NCBI RefSeq assembly: GCF_002087295.1
Contig: NZ_MWVI01000087.1
Coordinates: 1-49,285, forward strand
Length of the DNA stretch: 49,285 nt
Direction of reading: 5' to 3'
DNA from: Vreelandella lionensis
GTDB lineage: Bacteria; Pseudomonadota; Gammaproteobacteria; Pseudomonadales; Halomonadaceae
In this document: positions 18,391 through 28,345 of the stretch, piece by piece
Numbering within the stretch: position 1 is the first letter of the stretch
Layout of the letters: each line of letters begins with the position of its first letter
Position numbers and translations under genes: made by a program
The notes under the pieces: generated by a model
Seen by the model: only the letters and a program-made list of their open reading frames with translations
Database searches by the model: none
Told to the model about the DNA's origin: nothing

Positions 18391-19063
18391 ATGACACAAG
18401 ATGAACTAAAAGCCGCCGTGGCGGATGCCGCCATTAGCGAAATAGAGCCTCACCTGGATAAAGACACGGTGCTGGGCATTGGCACTGGCTCGACAGCCAA
18501 TCTGTTTATTGACCGTTTAGGCCCTCTGCGCGATCGGTTCAAGGGAGCGGTTGCCAGCTCAGAAGCCAGTGCCCAGCGCCTTAAGGCCTTGGGTATTGAA
18601 GTATTTGAACTGAACCATGTGGGCGACGTACCTTTCTACATCGATGGTGCGGACGAAGTAAATGCTCACTTACATATGATCAAAGGCGGCGGCGCAGCGC
18701 TGACCCGAGAAAAGATTGTGGCCGCTTGCGCCAAACGCTTCATCTGTATCGCCGATGGTTCCAAATACGTGGCACAGCTAGGCCGCTTTCCGCTGCCGGT
18801 GGAGGTGATTCCCATGGCGCGCTCCTACGTGGCGCGGGAGTTGGTCAAGCTGGGAGCCGAGCCCGTGTATCGCCAAGGTGGCGCTGACCGATAACGGTAA
18901 CCATATCATCGACTGCTTTAATTTTATGATTGATGACCCGGTCGCCATGGAAGCGCGCATTAATGCCATTGTCGGCGTGGTTACCAACGGCCTGTTTGCC
19001 GCACGCGGCGCCGACATACTGCTGCTGGGCAAGACTGATGGCGTAGAGCGCACGGCGCTATAA
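18391..19063 (+). CDS. rpiA: Ribose-5-phosphate isomerase A, frameshifted
   Basis: Interconverts ribose-5-P and ribulose-5-P in the pentose phosphate pathway. The motifs [39 protein letters not shown] (substrate loops) and IADGSKYV are in the first frame. The tail [14 protein letters not shown] to [15 protein letters not shown] is in the second. One surplus G at 18880-18881 (GGTGGCGCTG) causes the break; corrected it reads [11 protein letters not shown]. The joined length of 223 matches the family. It is convergent with waaA, overlapping by six bases. Confidence 0.93.
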
Positions 19064-20344
19064 GTAGCGGCCAAGCCCATCCAGGGTGCGCGACAGCGCC
19101 CCGCGATGGGCTTCGATCACCGCCTGCCCTGCCTCACCCGCCTGCCGAGCACGCTGAGGGCAAGCGATATACTCTGCCAAGGCGCTTGCAAGCGCTGCTA
19201 CGGAATCAACCACGGTCAGCGCCTTGGCCGCCAGCAGCGGCTCGGCAACATCGCTAAAGTTCTCCAGCGACGGCCCACACAGCACGGGCTTACCCAGTGC
19301 GGCAGGCTCTAACACGTTGTGCCCACCCAGCGGTACCAGGCTGCCGCCCACGTAGGCCACGCTCCCCGCACCGTACAGCGCTGACAGCTCGCCCAGCGTA
19401 TCGCCCAGGTAAATCTGGGTGGCGGGTGTAACGGGTTGCTGCTGGCTACGGCGACTGACCTTCCAGCCCTCGCGCTCGCACAGTGCCGCCACCTCGTCAA
19501 AGCGCTGAGGGTGGCGAGGCACCAGCACCAGCAGTGCGTCTGGAAAGCGTTTGAGCAACTGCCGGTGGGCCGTAAGCAGCAGCGCTTCTTCCCCATCGCG
19601 GGTCGAGCCCGCGACCCAGACGGGTCGCTCTCCCCAAGCTTGAAGTAAGTGCTCACTTTCCGCCAACGCCTCTTCAGGCAGTACCTGTTCAAACTTCAGC
19701 GACCCCACCACGGTGGTGGATTCAGCCGCACACCCCAGTGCTTGAAAGCGCTCAGCGTCCTCTGACGATTTGGCGGCAAGCCACGTCACGTTGGCTAACG
19801 CGCTCTGCATCAGCGGGCGAAGACGCTGGTAGCGGGCAAACGCGCGGGGCGATAGTCGGCCGTTGACCACTGCAACAGGCACCGCCTGCCGGTGGCAGGC
19901 GTGAAGCAGATTGGGCCACAGCTCGGTTTCAAACAGGATGGCAAGCTCAGGCTGTACGCGGGCCACAAAGCGCTTGGCCGAGCCGGGGAAATCCAGCGGA
20001 AGCAAACGGTGGGCAAGACGAGGCTGATCGGGAGCGCCCTGTTCTGCTATCAGCGCCAACGCCTGCTGGGCACCGGTGGCGGTCATGGTGGTCAACAGCA
20101 GGCTATAGTGGGGAAAGCGCGCCAGCAGCCCTTCGATCAGCGGGCGGGCAGCGCGTACCTCGCCTACCGAGGCACAGTGCAACCAAATGCGCGGTGGGGG
20201 CGGCAGCGGTTCGAGGCACAACCCCAGCCGCTGGAGCCGTGAGTAAGTGGGCACTTGCTCACGCCAGATGCGCCAGCCAATCAGCGGCGCTAAGCCATAC
20301 AGCGCCGCTGAGTAGGCCAGCCGTGGCCAGCGGGGGGCTGCCAT
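19058..20344 (-). CDS. waaA: 3-deoxy-D-manno-octulosonic acid transferase
   Basis: GT30 enzyme that transfers Kdo from CMP-Kdo to lipid A precursor at the inner membrane. It is intact at 428 residues with an N-terminal hydrophobic segment ([16 protein letters not shown]). The family motifs are [20 protein letters not shown], the ETELWPNL acceptor-site motif, [11 protein letters not shown], and the nucleotide-sugar motif [19 protein letters not shown]. Whether it adds one or two Kdo units cannot be read from sequence, but kdkA nearby hints at a single phosphorylated Kdo, as in Haemophilus. Its start overlaps the end of hldE by one base, so the two are probably cotranscribed. Confidence 0.94.
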   Translation of the reverse strand: MAAPRWPRLAYSAALYGLAPLIGWRIWREQVPTYSRLQRLGLCLEPLPPPPRIWLHCASVGEVRAARPLIEGLLARFPHYSLLLTTMTATGAQQALALIAEQGAPDQPRLAHRLLPLDFPGSAKRFVARVQPELAILFETELWPNLLHACHRQAVPVAVVNGRLSPRAFARYQRLRPLMQSALANVTWLAAKSSEDAERFQALGCAAESTTVVGSLKFEQVLPEEALAESEHLLQAWGERPVWVAGSTRDGEEALLLTAHRQLLKRFPDALLVLVPRHPQRFDEVAALCEREGWKVSRRSQQQPVTPATQIYLGDTLGELSALYGAGSVAYVGGSLVPLGGHNVLEPAALGKPVLCGPSLENFSDVAEPLLAAKALTVVDSVAALASALAEYIACPQRARQAGEAGQAVIEAHRGALSRTLDGLGRYL

Positions 20345-21772
20345 TAACTTTCGCGGTCCAGAATGGAGCTGATCATCGCCGTGGTGGAAACGCCATCTTC
20401 AAAGCCCAGCACTTTCACCTCGCCACCGTTGGCAATCACGGCGCTGCCGCCAGCGATATCCTCGGGGCGGTAGTCGCCGCCTTTAACCAGGGTATCCGGC
20501 AGTACTTGCTCAAGCGGGGCGGCGGGCGTGTCGTCACTGAACGGCACCCCCCAACCCACCGCACCGAGCCCGGCCAGCACTTGCATCCTCGGTTCAAGGG
20601 GTTGAGGGGGCGCTTCGGCCCTTTCAACCGGCCAATGGACGCATCATCGTTCACCGCCACGACCAGCCGGTCACCCAGGCGCTTGGCCTGCTCCAGGTAG
20701 GCCACATGGCCTGCGTGGAGAATATCGAAGCAGCCATTGGTCATCACCACCCGCTCACCGCGCAGCTGCGCAGCGCGAACGGCATCGACCAGAGACGCTG
20801 GCTCGATCACGCCGAACTCGGCCAGCTTGTCGCCATGCAGCGCGGTGTAAAGCTCGGCAATGGAGAGCGTGGCGGTACCCGGCTTGGCCACCACCAGGCC
20901 CGCGCCCAAGTTGGCCAGCATCATGGCTTCCGGCAGCGCATGGTTAGCGGCCAGGGCCAGGCCCATCAAGCCAATCACGGTATCGCCGGCCCCCGTGACA
21001 TCAAACACTTCCTGGGCACGGGTGGGCAGGTGCAGCGGTGCTTGGCCTTCACGAATCAGCGTCATGCCCTTCTCACTGCGGGTAATCAGCAGCGCTTCTA
21101 ACTCAAGTTCAGCACGCAGCGCTTCGCCTCGCTCGGCCAGTATGGCGTCGGTGGCGCAAGGGCCTGCCACGGCTTCAAACTCGGTTAAGTTGGGGGTAAT
21201 CAAGCTGGCCCCCCGGTACTTGGTGAAGTCTTGGCCCTTGGGGTCGATCAGCACTCGCTTGCCGTGGTGGCGAGCCATCTCGATCAGCCGCTCCACTTGG
21301 TTGAGCGTGCCCTTGCCGTAGTCCGATAAAATCACCACGTCACACTCAGGCAGGGCTTGCTCAACCTGTGTCAGCAGGCCGCTGGTATCCACACTGTCGA
21401 GGCGCTGCTCAAAGTCCAAGCGTAGCAGCTGTTGGTTACGGCTCATCCCTCGCAGCTTGGTGATCGTGGGAATCTCGGCACTGCGCTGAAAGTGAGTGCT
21501 TACATCAGATGCAGCCAGGCGTTTGGTGAGCAGCTCGGCATTCTCATCCTCGCCCACCACGCCCGCCAGTGCCGCATGCCGCCTAATGACGCCACGTTGA
21601 GCGCTACGTTGGCTGCGCCACCGGGGCGGTCGTCGGCATCTTCCACGCGTACCACGGGCACCGGCGCTTCTGGGGAGATCCGCGAGGTGCCGCCGTGCCA
21701 GTAGCGGTCGAGCATGACGCCGCCTACCACCAGTACGCGGGCATGTTCCAGGGCGGTTAAATCAACTTTCAT
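20344..21772 (-). CDS. hldE: Bifunctional heptose-7-P kinase / heptose-1-P adenylyltransferase, two frameshifts
   Basis: Makes ADP-D-glycero-D-manno-heptose. The N-terminal ribokinase-type domain starts [15 protein letters not shown] and carries [17 protein letters not shown] and the catalytic [11 protein letters not shown]. The C-terminal nucleotidyltransferase domain starts [19 protein letters not shown]. Missing bases near 21575 (after SLGGM; corrected [11 protein letters not shown]) and near 20592-20597 (corrected [16 protein letters not shown]) split it into three frames. The joined length of 476 equals the enteric enzyme. It works with GmhB and HldD in this window, so all but the GmhA step of ADP-heptose synthesis is present here. 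The start overlaps the upstream glycosyltransferase end by 11 bases. Confidence 0.94.
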
Positions 21773-22859
21773 CCGAGGGTCCTGTTGTGGTCTGCGCTGC
21801 GGTATGCGCCAGCAGCGCGTCTAGCTTGGCAATCACATCGTCAGCCTTGATCAAGTCCATGGCATCGGCATGGCGTACTCGCTGCCCCCAGCTCACCTCG
21901 TCCACCGATTTATGCAGGTAGGTGCGTACCGCATCGGGGTAGGCATTGACGGCAAAATCGCGCCACAAGTAGGGGGCGGCCCGCTGAGGGTTGGTGGTGG
22001 CGTAAAGGCCAAGCGTTGGCGTGCCCATGGCGTTGCCCATATGAGCCGGGCCAGTATCCGGCGCAATCACCGCGCGGGCGTTATCGATCAGCGCCAATAC
22101 GCCTTTCAACGAGGTGCTGCCAATGGCGTTGATCACGCTACCTGACTGGCAGAGCGCTTCGATATGGTCACCCATTTCCCGCTCAAGCGGGCTGCCGCCA
22201 CCGGTGAGTACGCTCTTCAGACCGTGCTGCACCCACGCGTGTTCAATCACGCTGGCGTAGCCTTCCACCGACCAGTTGCGGAAGTTGCGCAACCGCGCGT
22301 TGCTACAAGGGTTAATCACCAAATAAGGCGCATCGCCACTAATAGCGCGGGCTTCCTCATAGGCCACTGCGGGCACCGCGAGATTCCACTCTAGGCGGTC
22401 GTCTTCGACGCCCAGCAGACGCGCAAAATCCATGAACGACTCCAGCACATGGGCGTTGGCATGGGGGGCTAGCTGGTGTTGGGTAAACCAGTGCTGGGCG
22501 TCCTTGGCACGGGCTTTGTCATAGCCGACGCGCACATTGGCTTTAAGCCCGAGCGAGAGCACGCTGGCGCGAATGGCCTGCTGCATATGCAGCAGCACAT
22601 CGAAGCGGGTATCGGCCAGTTCGCGCCAGATAGCGCGCATGCCGGAGAGCCCCGTCGATTTGTCGTACACGACGAACTCGACCCCGGAAAGCCCGGCCAG
22701 TAAACTGTGCTCCCCCTTGCCGATAATCCAGGTAATGCGCGCGTTCGGCCACTGGCGCTGCAACGCTCGCACCGTGGGCACGAGATTGCATACGTCTCCC
22801 AATGCGGAGAGGCGCAAAATGGCAATATGGTTTGGTTGAGCAGGCAGAGAGGGCTTCAT
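21762..22859 (-). CDS. Glycosyltransferase family 9 (heptosyltransferase-like)
   Basis: Intact 365-residue GT9 protein. The N-terminal fold is [20 protein letters not shown], typical of heptosyltransferases, and the nucleotide-sugar site is [21 protein letters not shown]. It lies directly upstream of and overlaps hldE, so its donor is probably ADP-heptose. Given that waaF is elsewhere in the locus, this may be the WaaC-like first heptosyltransferase, but I cannot separate it from other core GT9 enzymes by sequence alone. Its ATG overlaps the divergent kdkA ATG within CATG. Confidence 0.85.
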   Translation of the reverse strand: MKPSLPAQPNHIAILRLSALGDVCNLVPTVRALQRQWPNARITWIIGKGEHSLLAGLSGVEFVVYDKSTGLSGMRAIWRELADTRFDVLLHMQQAIRASVLSLGLKANVRVGYDKARAKDAQHWFTQHQLAPHANAHVLESFMDFARLLGVEDDRLEWNLAVPAVAYEEARAISGDAPYLVINPCSNARLRNFRNWSVEGYASVIEHAWVQHGLKSVLTGGGSPLEREMGDHIEALCQSGSVINAIGSTSLKGVLALIDNARAVIAPDTGPAHMGNAMGTPTLGLYATTNPQRAAPYLWRDFAVNAYPDAVRTYLHKSVDEVSWGQRVRHADAMDLIKADDVIAKLDALLAHTAAQTTTGPSDES

Positions 22860-23601
22860 GCGCTTAGCGGCACTCCAGCAGAAAAATGGGCTGATTTTAC
22901 ATGATGCAGACAGTTTAAGTGACGCTGCGCATCACACCAACTGTCCTCCCCGACTCACCCACTGAGCACGGCGCTGTTCGAGTCAGATTACTGGCAAGCG
23001 CAAGGCCTGGTAGTCGGCGAAGCACCTGGCCGGGGGCAGCAGCCTGTTCCTGCAAGCACGCGACCACGAGCAGTGGGTGCTGCGCCCTTACCAGCGCGGC
23101 GGGCTCATCGCCAAGGTCAGCAAGCAACGCTATGTCTGGCTGGGGGCAGAGCGCACACGAGCGTTTCGTGAAGTGCGCTTGACCGCCGCGCTGTATGAGC
23201 AAGGGCTTCCCGTGCCTCGCCCAGTGGCCTGCTGTGTCACACGCTTTGGGCTGACCTATGAGGCGGCACTGCTGACCGTGCGCATTTCCGGCTCTCGGGC
23301 ACTGGCCTCACTGCTCACCAATGGCGAGGCTGATGAGGCGCTATTAAAGCGCGTTGGCGCAATGATCAAGCGTTTTCACCAAGAAGGCCTGGACCACGTG
23401 GACCTCAACGCCCGCAACATTCTGGTGGATGAGGCTGGCAAGCCCTGGCTGATCGATCTCGACCGCTGCCGCCTGCGCCCGCAGGGCAAGTGGCAGGCAA
23501 GCAACCTGCAGCGGCTGGAGCGCTCGGTGGTGAAGTTTGCCCATGGCCAAGTGGAAAACCTGATGGCACCGCTTTACGCAGGCTATGCAGACGCCGTGTA
23601 A
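22858..23601 (+). CDS. kdkA: 3-deoxy-D-manno-octulosonic acid kinase, two frameshifts
   Basis: Kinase that phosphorylates O4 of Kdo on lipid A-Kdo, in the inner membrane leaflet. The kinase-like core has LRPYQRGGLIAKVSKQRYVW, the catalytic loop HVDLNARNILVD and the metal motif LIDLDRC. The N-terminus reads [20 protein letters not shown], then an uncertain stretch where a base is missing (between 22925 and 22970), then LFESDYWQAQGLVVGEAPGRG. A surplus G at 23030-23035 precedes SSLFLQARDHEQWVLRPYQ. The joined length is about 247, as expected. GAGAGGG four bases before ATG 22858 supports the start. The 3' end overlaps the convergent glycosyltransferase by 19 bases. Confidence 0.88.
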
Positions 23602-24702
23602 ATCTCCATTAAGCGCTTCACGTGCTGCTTGTTACTGAAGTGCTCCTCGACGCGCCGCCGCGCGGCACGCCCCATGGCTTGACGTGTGGCCGCATCACGA
23701 AGGAGCGTGTCCATGGCATCGCGCCAGGCGGGCACGTCAAACGGGCCTACCAACACGCCGGAATCAGCATCCACTAGCTCCGGCAACGACCCGGTATTCG
23801 AGCCAATGATCGGCATCCCACCGGCCATGGATTCGATGATGGTCAGGCCGAACGCTTCGTTTTCCGAAGGAATGCACACCACATCCAGCACGGGCAAAAT
23901 ATCCGTCAGGTCACTGCGATGCCTTAGAAAGGTGATTTTATCCGCCAGCGGCGTGCCCGCGATGGTGCGCTGCAGCTCGGCATAGAACGCTTCCACGCCA
24001 CCTGACGCATAGTCAGTGCCACCGATAGAGAGTGCATAAAAGTAAAGCGTGGGGTCAAGCGCTAGCAGTGCGTTTACCCAGACATCCTGCCCTTTGCCAG
24101 GCGTCACTCGGCCCGGAAGCCCGATGAGCACCGCGTCTGCCGGCACACCCAGCGCTTCACGCTTAGCCGTAATAGCGGCAGGGTCACGATTGGGCTGGTA
24201 CTTATCGATATCGACTCCGTGGGGCAAGCAAACCACCCGCTCCTGAGGAAGCGGTAAATTGCGGATATTACGCTGATACGTTGCTTGGCTAATAGACAGC
24301 ACACGATCAACGCTGCCATAGGCAACGCGGTGATAGGGGCTTTTTTTAGGGCGCTGCCCGCCCACGTGATCTGTATAAATTATTCTTAGCGTCGGTTGGC
24401 AGCGCTTTTAACAGCGTAGTGAGGCGTAGATCACTCGATTTATGGCAGTGAATTACGGAGATATTTTCCTCCTTCAACCAGCGGCGTATCGACAGCAGGT
24501 TGACCAGCGCCTGCCCGTTGCTCGCAAAGGCCTTATACGGCACTCCGTTGCGCTGCATGTAAGTTTCTACCTTGCTGTCTTTCAGGCAGATGCCGATGAC
24601 GTCCCAACCTTCCGCCAGCAGGTCTTCTATCACCCGGTCTACGTATAGCTCCATTCCGCCTTTACCATCGGAAAGACACAGTTGCAGTACCTTCTTCGCC
24701 AT
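23583..24702 (-). CDS. Glycosyltransferase family 4, frameshifted
   Basis: GT-B fold glycosyltransferase of the GT4 (WaaG-like) group. N-terminal VLQLCLSDGKGGMELYVDRV with the glycine-rich loop is in the first frame. The acceptor-donor half with LSISQATYQRNI, LIGLPGRVTPGKGQDVWVNAL and the EX7E motif ENEAFGLTIIES is in the second. The break is a surplus base at 24398-24399; corrected it reads LQPTLRIIYTDHVGGQRPKK. The joined length is 372. The sugar and linkage are unknown. It stands within the LPS core locus and is divergent from the next GT9 gene. Confidence 0.85.
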
Positions 24703-24786
24703 CGCTTGCCCTACCTAGCCGCCCACTGTTAAACAATCCTTACAATCTCTTGTAGTATACAGGCTGCTATTAACGGGGCCTAAATC

Positions 24787-25854
24787 ATGGCGCAGAGACT
24801 GCTTGTCGTGCGTAACGACAAAATCGGCGATTTTATGTTGGCGTGGCCAGCCTTGGCGTGTTTGAAACAGGCATCGCCTGCGCCCCACGTCACGGTGCTG
24901 GTGCCCGCTTATACGGCCCCGTTAGCCAAGGCGTGCCCATGGGTAGATGAGGTCATTATCGACCCTGGCAGCCAGGCCGATAAAGCGGCGCAGCAGGCGC
25001 TATTGTTTCACGTGAAACAATCGAAATTCGATGCACTGCTAACGCTGTTCTCGACACCGCGCATTGGTTGGCTAGGCATGAAAGCAGGCATTCCGCTGCG
25101 CGTTGCCCCGGCGACCAAGTGGGCGCAGGTGTTCTATAACGTACGGGTACGCCAGCGCCGCTCGCAATCAGCAAAGCCGGAGTACCAGTACCACGTTGAT
25201 TTGGCTTGTGAACTGCTGGCACGCCTTTCGCTAACGCTTTCCACCCTGCCCTCGCCCCCCTTCTGGCCGCTGGATGGCGCGCAACGTCAAGCACAGCGCC
25301 AAACGTTGGTCAACGACGCTTCAGAGCACGTGGTGGTGGTTCATCCTGGCAGCGGCGGCTCGGCTGTGAATCTATCGGTAGCGCAGTACGCCGCGCTGAT
25401 CACTCAAGTGCACCAGCAGTGCCAGCACCTACCACTACGCTGGCTGATCAGCGCTGGCCCCAGTGAGCAGCCCCAGGCACAAGAGTTGAGGGAGCAGCTT
25501 GCCACAAATGGTGTTGTAGCAGACCACTTCCCCGACACCGCAGGTGTCGACGCCTTTGCCCTACAGCTTGGCGGAGCGGATATGCTGATTGCCGGCTCAA
25601 CCGGGCCGCTGAATATCGCAGGCTGCCTGGACATTGCCACGGCGGGGTTTTATCCCGCCAAGCGCTCAGCCACGCCGCTGCGCTGGCAAGCCTGCAACCG
25701 GGCGGAAAAGCGCCTGGCGTTTAGCCCGCCTTCAGGCGCTGACACACAGGACATGACTGCCATCGATCTCGACGCGGCAGCCCACCAGATCTCAGCGCTG
25801 CTTCTCGGAGGTCTGCGTACGAACCCAGAGATCCGCGTACTTAGCGAAGGTTGA
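24787..25854 (+). CDS. Glycosyltransferase family 9 (heptosyltransferase-like), carrying a parS site
   Basis: Intact 355-residue GT9 protein: RLLVVRNDKIGDFMLAWPAL at the N-terminus, VVVHPGSGGSAVNLS in the middle, and the donor site LIAGSTGPLNIAGCLDIATAGFYP. It is likely an ADP-heptose transferase of the LPS core; the acceptor is unknown. Codons for LLFHVKQS near residue 76 embed a perfect parS palindrome at 25004-25019. The 3' end overlaps the convergent GT2 gene by 63 bases, unusually long for this locus. A weak promoter pair TTAAAC/TAGTAT (24729-24758) precedes it. Confidence 0.84.
   Translation: MAQRLLVVRNDKIGDFMLAWPALACLKQASPAPHVTVLVPAYTAPLAKACPWVDEVIIDPGSQADKAAQQALLFHVKQSKFDALLTLFSTPRIGWLGMKAGIPLRVAPATKWAQVFYNVRVRQRRSQSAKPEYQYHVDLACELLARLSLTLSTLPSPPFWPLDGAQRQAQRQTLVNDASEHVVVVHPGSGGSAVNLSVAQYAALITQVHQQCQHLPLRWLISAGPSEQPQAQELREQLATNGVVADHFPDTAGVDAFALQLGGADMLIAGSTGPLNIAGCLDIATAGFYPAKRSATPLRWQACNRAEKRLAFSPPSGADTQDMTAIDLDAAAHQISALLLGGLRTNPEIRVLSEG
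25004..25019. other. parS centromere site 1
   Basis: TGTTTCACGTGAAACA, the perfect consensus palindrome bound by ParB, inside the GT9 coding sequence. It is the outlying site of a group that otherwise clusters at 33.5-37.5 kb near the origin. Confidence 0.88.
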
Positions 25855-26553
25855 GTGAGCGGACAGCAGGGCTAACAACAGCCCCTGCTTGCCATCTTTA
25901 AACCCCGCCTTAAGCACATACATTGTGAGAAAGCAGGCCAGCCCGTGGCTACTGCCCTGCCACAGCGTGGCCGTTTTCCCCTGTGCGGCGCGCTGCTCTG
26001 CCCAGGCCTGGGCGTAATGCGCAGATTCTTCAAGATAGTGGCGCAGGTCGCGGTAGGTGTAGTGAAGCAGGTCGCCGGATAACGGCTTTTCAGCCAGCCC
26101 GGCTTCTACCACCAGCTTTTCATGCACCAGCGCAGCGTTATAGCCCGCCTGGTGTTTCGGGTAGAGGCGCAGCACGCGGTCTGGGTACCAGCCAGAGTGG
26201 CGAATAAAGCGGCCAAAGCACCACGACAGGCGGCTCACGCTGTAGGCAGCGGGCGGCTGCTGAATGGCGGCCTGAATGCTGGCGCGCAGTTCAGGCGTTA
26301 CGCGCTCATCGGCATCGACCATTAAAATCCACTCGCCGTTTGCCAGGGCTTCCGCCCGCTGGCGCTGAATACCAAAGCCTTGCCAGTCGGCGTTGACGCT
26401 CACATTCTGGGTTAACTATCGCGCAATCGCACACGTCTCATCCTGGCTACCCGCATCCAGCACCACGATTTCGTCGGCCCAGGTCAGCGTTTCCAGGCAC
26501 TCACGTAAATGGTGCGCTTCGTTTTTGACAATTAACACAGCGGAAATAGACAC
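25792..26553 (-). CDS. Glycosyltransferase family 2 (WaaE-like), with an in-frame stop
   Basis: GT2 enzyme like the LPS-core beta-1,4-glucosyltransferase WaaE/KdtX group. The N-terminus VSISAVLIVKNEAHHLRECL and the VVLDAGSQDET segment are followed by TAG (26416-26418). The same frame resumes LTQNVSVNADWQGFGIQRQ and the metal motif MVDADERVTPELR, then VHEKLVVEAG and a C-terminal hydrophobic part. The start is GTG 26553, with AAGGTG just upstream and a stop codon barring any earlier start. The whole is 253 codons. The stop is a single-base nonsense change, probably a sequence error. The sugar transferred is unproven. Confidence 0.83.
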
Positions 26554-26692
26554 GGTTCACCTTTGCCCACTCGGTTTAAGACGCATGGTGCTCATTACCA
26601 TAGCTCGTTTAGTTGCATGCTAACACGGCCACGGCGCCCGACTTTTGATAAGCTGAACCACTCATTTAGCACGTTCTGAAAAGGGATACAGG

Positions 26693-28345
26693 ATGCCCCC
26701 CTTAAGGTCACTCAAACTTACCCCCTGGCTGCCTCTGGTCGTGATTGGTCTTAGCCTTGGCTATGCGGTCACCGTGCTGACGCGCTTGCCCTGGTGGACA
26801 CTCTTTTTGACGGCGGCGGTGTGGATCGGGATAGCGGTAAAACTACGCTGGGGAGCCCCGCTGAATGCGCGCTACCGGCCAGTGTGGCCTTGGTCGCTTA
26901 TTCCGCTTAGCCTATTTAGTATTTATGTCTACTTAGCTGATAGCTTTGGCAATGTTGACCTAGGCGCGGTGTTTTTCCACCTTCAGGCGGGCATGGCAGA
27001 GCACGGTGGAGCCGGAAACATGCTGCTGGCGCTCACCTACACCATAATCGTACTAGCGGTACTAGCATCCGTGACCTGGCTGTCACGCCATGACCAGCGT
27101 TGGCGCTTAACCGAGCGCTTCTTTGCCATTGCGCTGCTGGCGGCTATCCCGCTGCTCTATGGCATTGGCCAGCGCCGTGCCGCCATTGTGACTGACGACG
27201 GCGCGTGGTTAGACCGCCGCTCTGTGCCACCGCCTACCGGCGACCAGCCCGATGCCCCCCACCTACTGCTGATGTATTTAGAGAGCATAGAGCGCACCTA
27301 CAGCAATGAGCTGTTTGGTGATGCGTATGCGGACTTAACCGCGCTAGGCGAACGCGGGCTGGTGTTTGAGGGCATTCACCAGATGGAGAATACCGGCTGG
27401 ACAATGGCTGGGATGATCGCCAGCCAGTGCGGCGTGCCGCTTATGCCTGCGGGACTTCTACACGATAGCCAGTTTGAACCGCTTTCCAAGGTAGTACCTG
27501 GCGTTGACTGCTTGGGAGATGTGCTGGCTGAACAAGGCTATCGGCTTAGCTTTTTGGGCGGTGCCAGCACGCAGTTTGCCGGGAAGGGGCTTTTCTATCG
27601 CGGCCACCAGTTCAATACCGTGAAAGGCAAAGAGGAGCTGCTGCCTGAACTCGATGACCCAGAGTATGTGAATAGCTGGGGGCTGTATGACGATACGCTA
27701 TACGACTTTACTGCTGACGAAATACGCCGCCTGAACGAAGAAGATAACGGCCCTTGGGCCGTAGTGAACCTCAACATTGCAGGTCACGCCCCCAGTGGAT
27801 TCCCTTCACAGACCTGCCAGGACCGCCAGGGCGAATTCGATGGTCAGAATATTCTCTACTCGGTGGCGTGCTCTGCGCGCCAAGCGCGTGATTTTATCGA
27901 ACAGTTAGAGCAAGAGGGGCTGCTGGCGCATACGCTGGTCGTAGTGTTAAGTGATCATCTCACCATGCGCGTATCGGTATGGGATCAACTCACCGCGCTG
28001 GATCGCGACAATACGCTCATCATGCTAGGTGATGGCATTCGACCACAGCGGGTGCGTAGAGGCGCCACCATGCTAGATGTGTTTCCCACGATTCTGGATG
28101 CCATGGGCCTGCCACTGAATGATAACCGCGCCGGGTTAGGCGCATCACTGCTCAGTAGCCAGCCCACCCTAGTGGAGATCCACGGGCTTGAGCCACTGAG
28201 CGGGCGGCTGCGGGAAGAGACCGTTCTACAGAACCGCCTCTGGGAAGGGCTTGCACCTCAACGACGTGAACCAGCAGAGAGCATCACAGAGCAGGTCACC
28301 GAGACACCCGCTGATCAGGCCACAGAGGTGGCTATTATGCGCTGA
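26693..28345 (+). CDS. OpgB-like sulfatase-fold phosphoglycerol transferase
   Basis: Intact 550-residue inner-membrane protein. About four N-terminal membrane segments lie in residues ~12-160 (for example LPLVVIGLSLGYAVTVL and MLLALTYTIIVLAVLA), then a periplasmic alkaline-phosphatase-superfamily domain. The metal site begins LLLMYLESIERTY, the nucleophile Thr is probably in ENTGWTMAGMIASQCG, and SDHLTMR is the distal metal motif. This resembles MdoB/OpgB and LTA-synthase-type phosphoglycerol transferases more than EptA phosphoethanolamine transferases. Its place between LPS core genes suggests a phosphoglycerol or similar group on LPS or periplasmic glucan (inferred). The last 11 bases overlap convergent waaF. 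Confidence 0.82.
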   Translation: MPPLRSLKLTPWLPLVVIGLSLGYAVTVLTRLPWWTLFLTAAVWIGIAVKLRWGAPLNARYRPVWPWSLIPLSLFSIYVYLADSFGNVDLGAVFFHLQAGMAEHGGAGNMLLALTYTIIVLAVLASVTWLSRHDQRWRLTERFFAIALLAAIPLLYGIGQRRAAIVTDDGAWLDRRSVPPPTGDQPDAPHLLLMYLESIERTYSNELFGDAYADLTALGERGLVFEGIHQMENTGWTMAGMIASQCGVPLMPAGLLHDSQFEPLSKVVPGVDCLGDVLAEQGYRLSFLGGASTQFAGKGLFYRGHQFNTVKGKEELLPELDDPEYVNSWGLYDDTLYDFTADEIRRLNEEDNGPWAVVNLNIAGHAPSGFPSQTCQDRQGEFDGQNILYSVACSARQARDFIEQLEQEGLLAHTLVVVLSDHLTMRVSVWDQLTALDRDNTLIMLGDGIRPQRVRRGATMLDVFPTILDAMGLPLNDNRAGLGASLLSSQPTLVEIHGLEPLSGRLREETVLQNRLWEGLAPQRREPAESITEQVTETPADQATEVAIMR

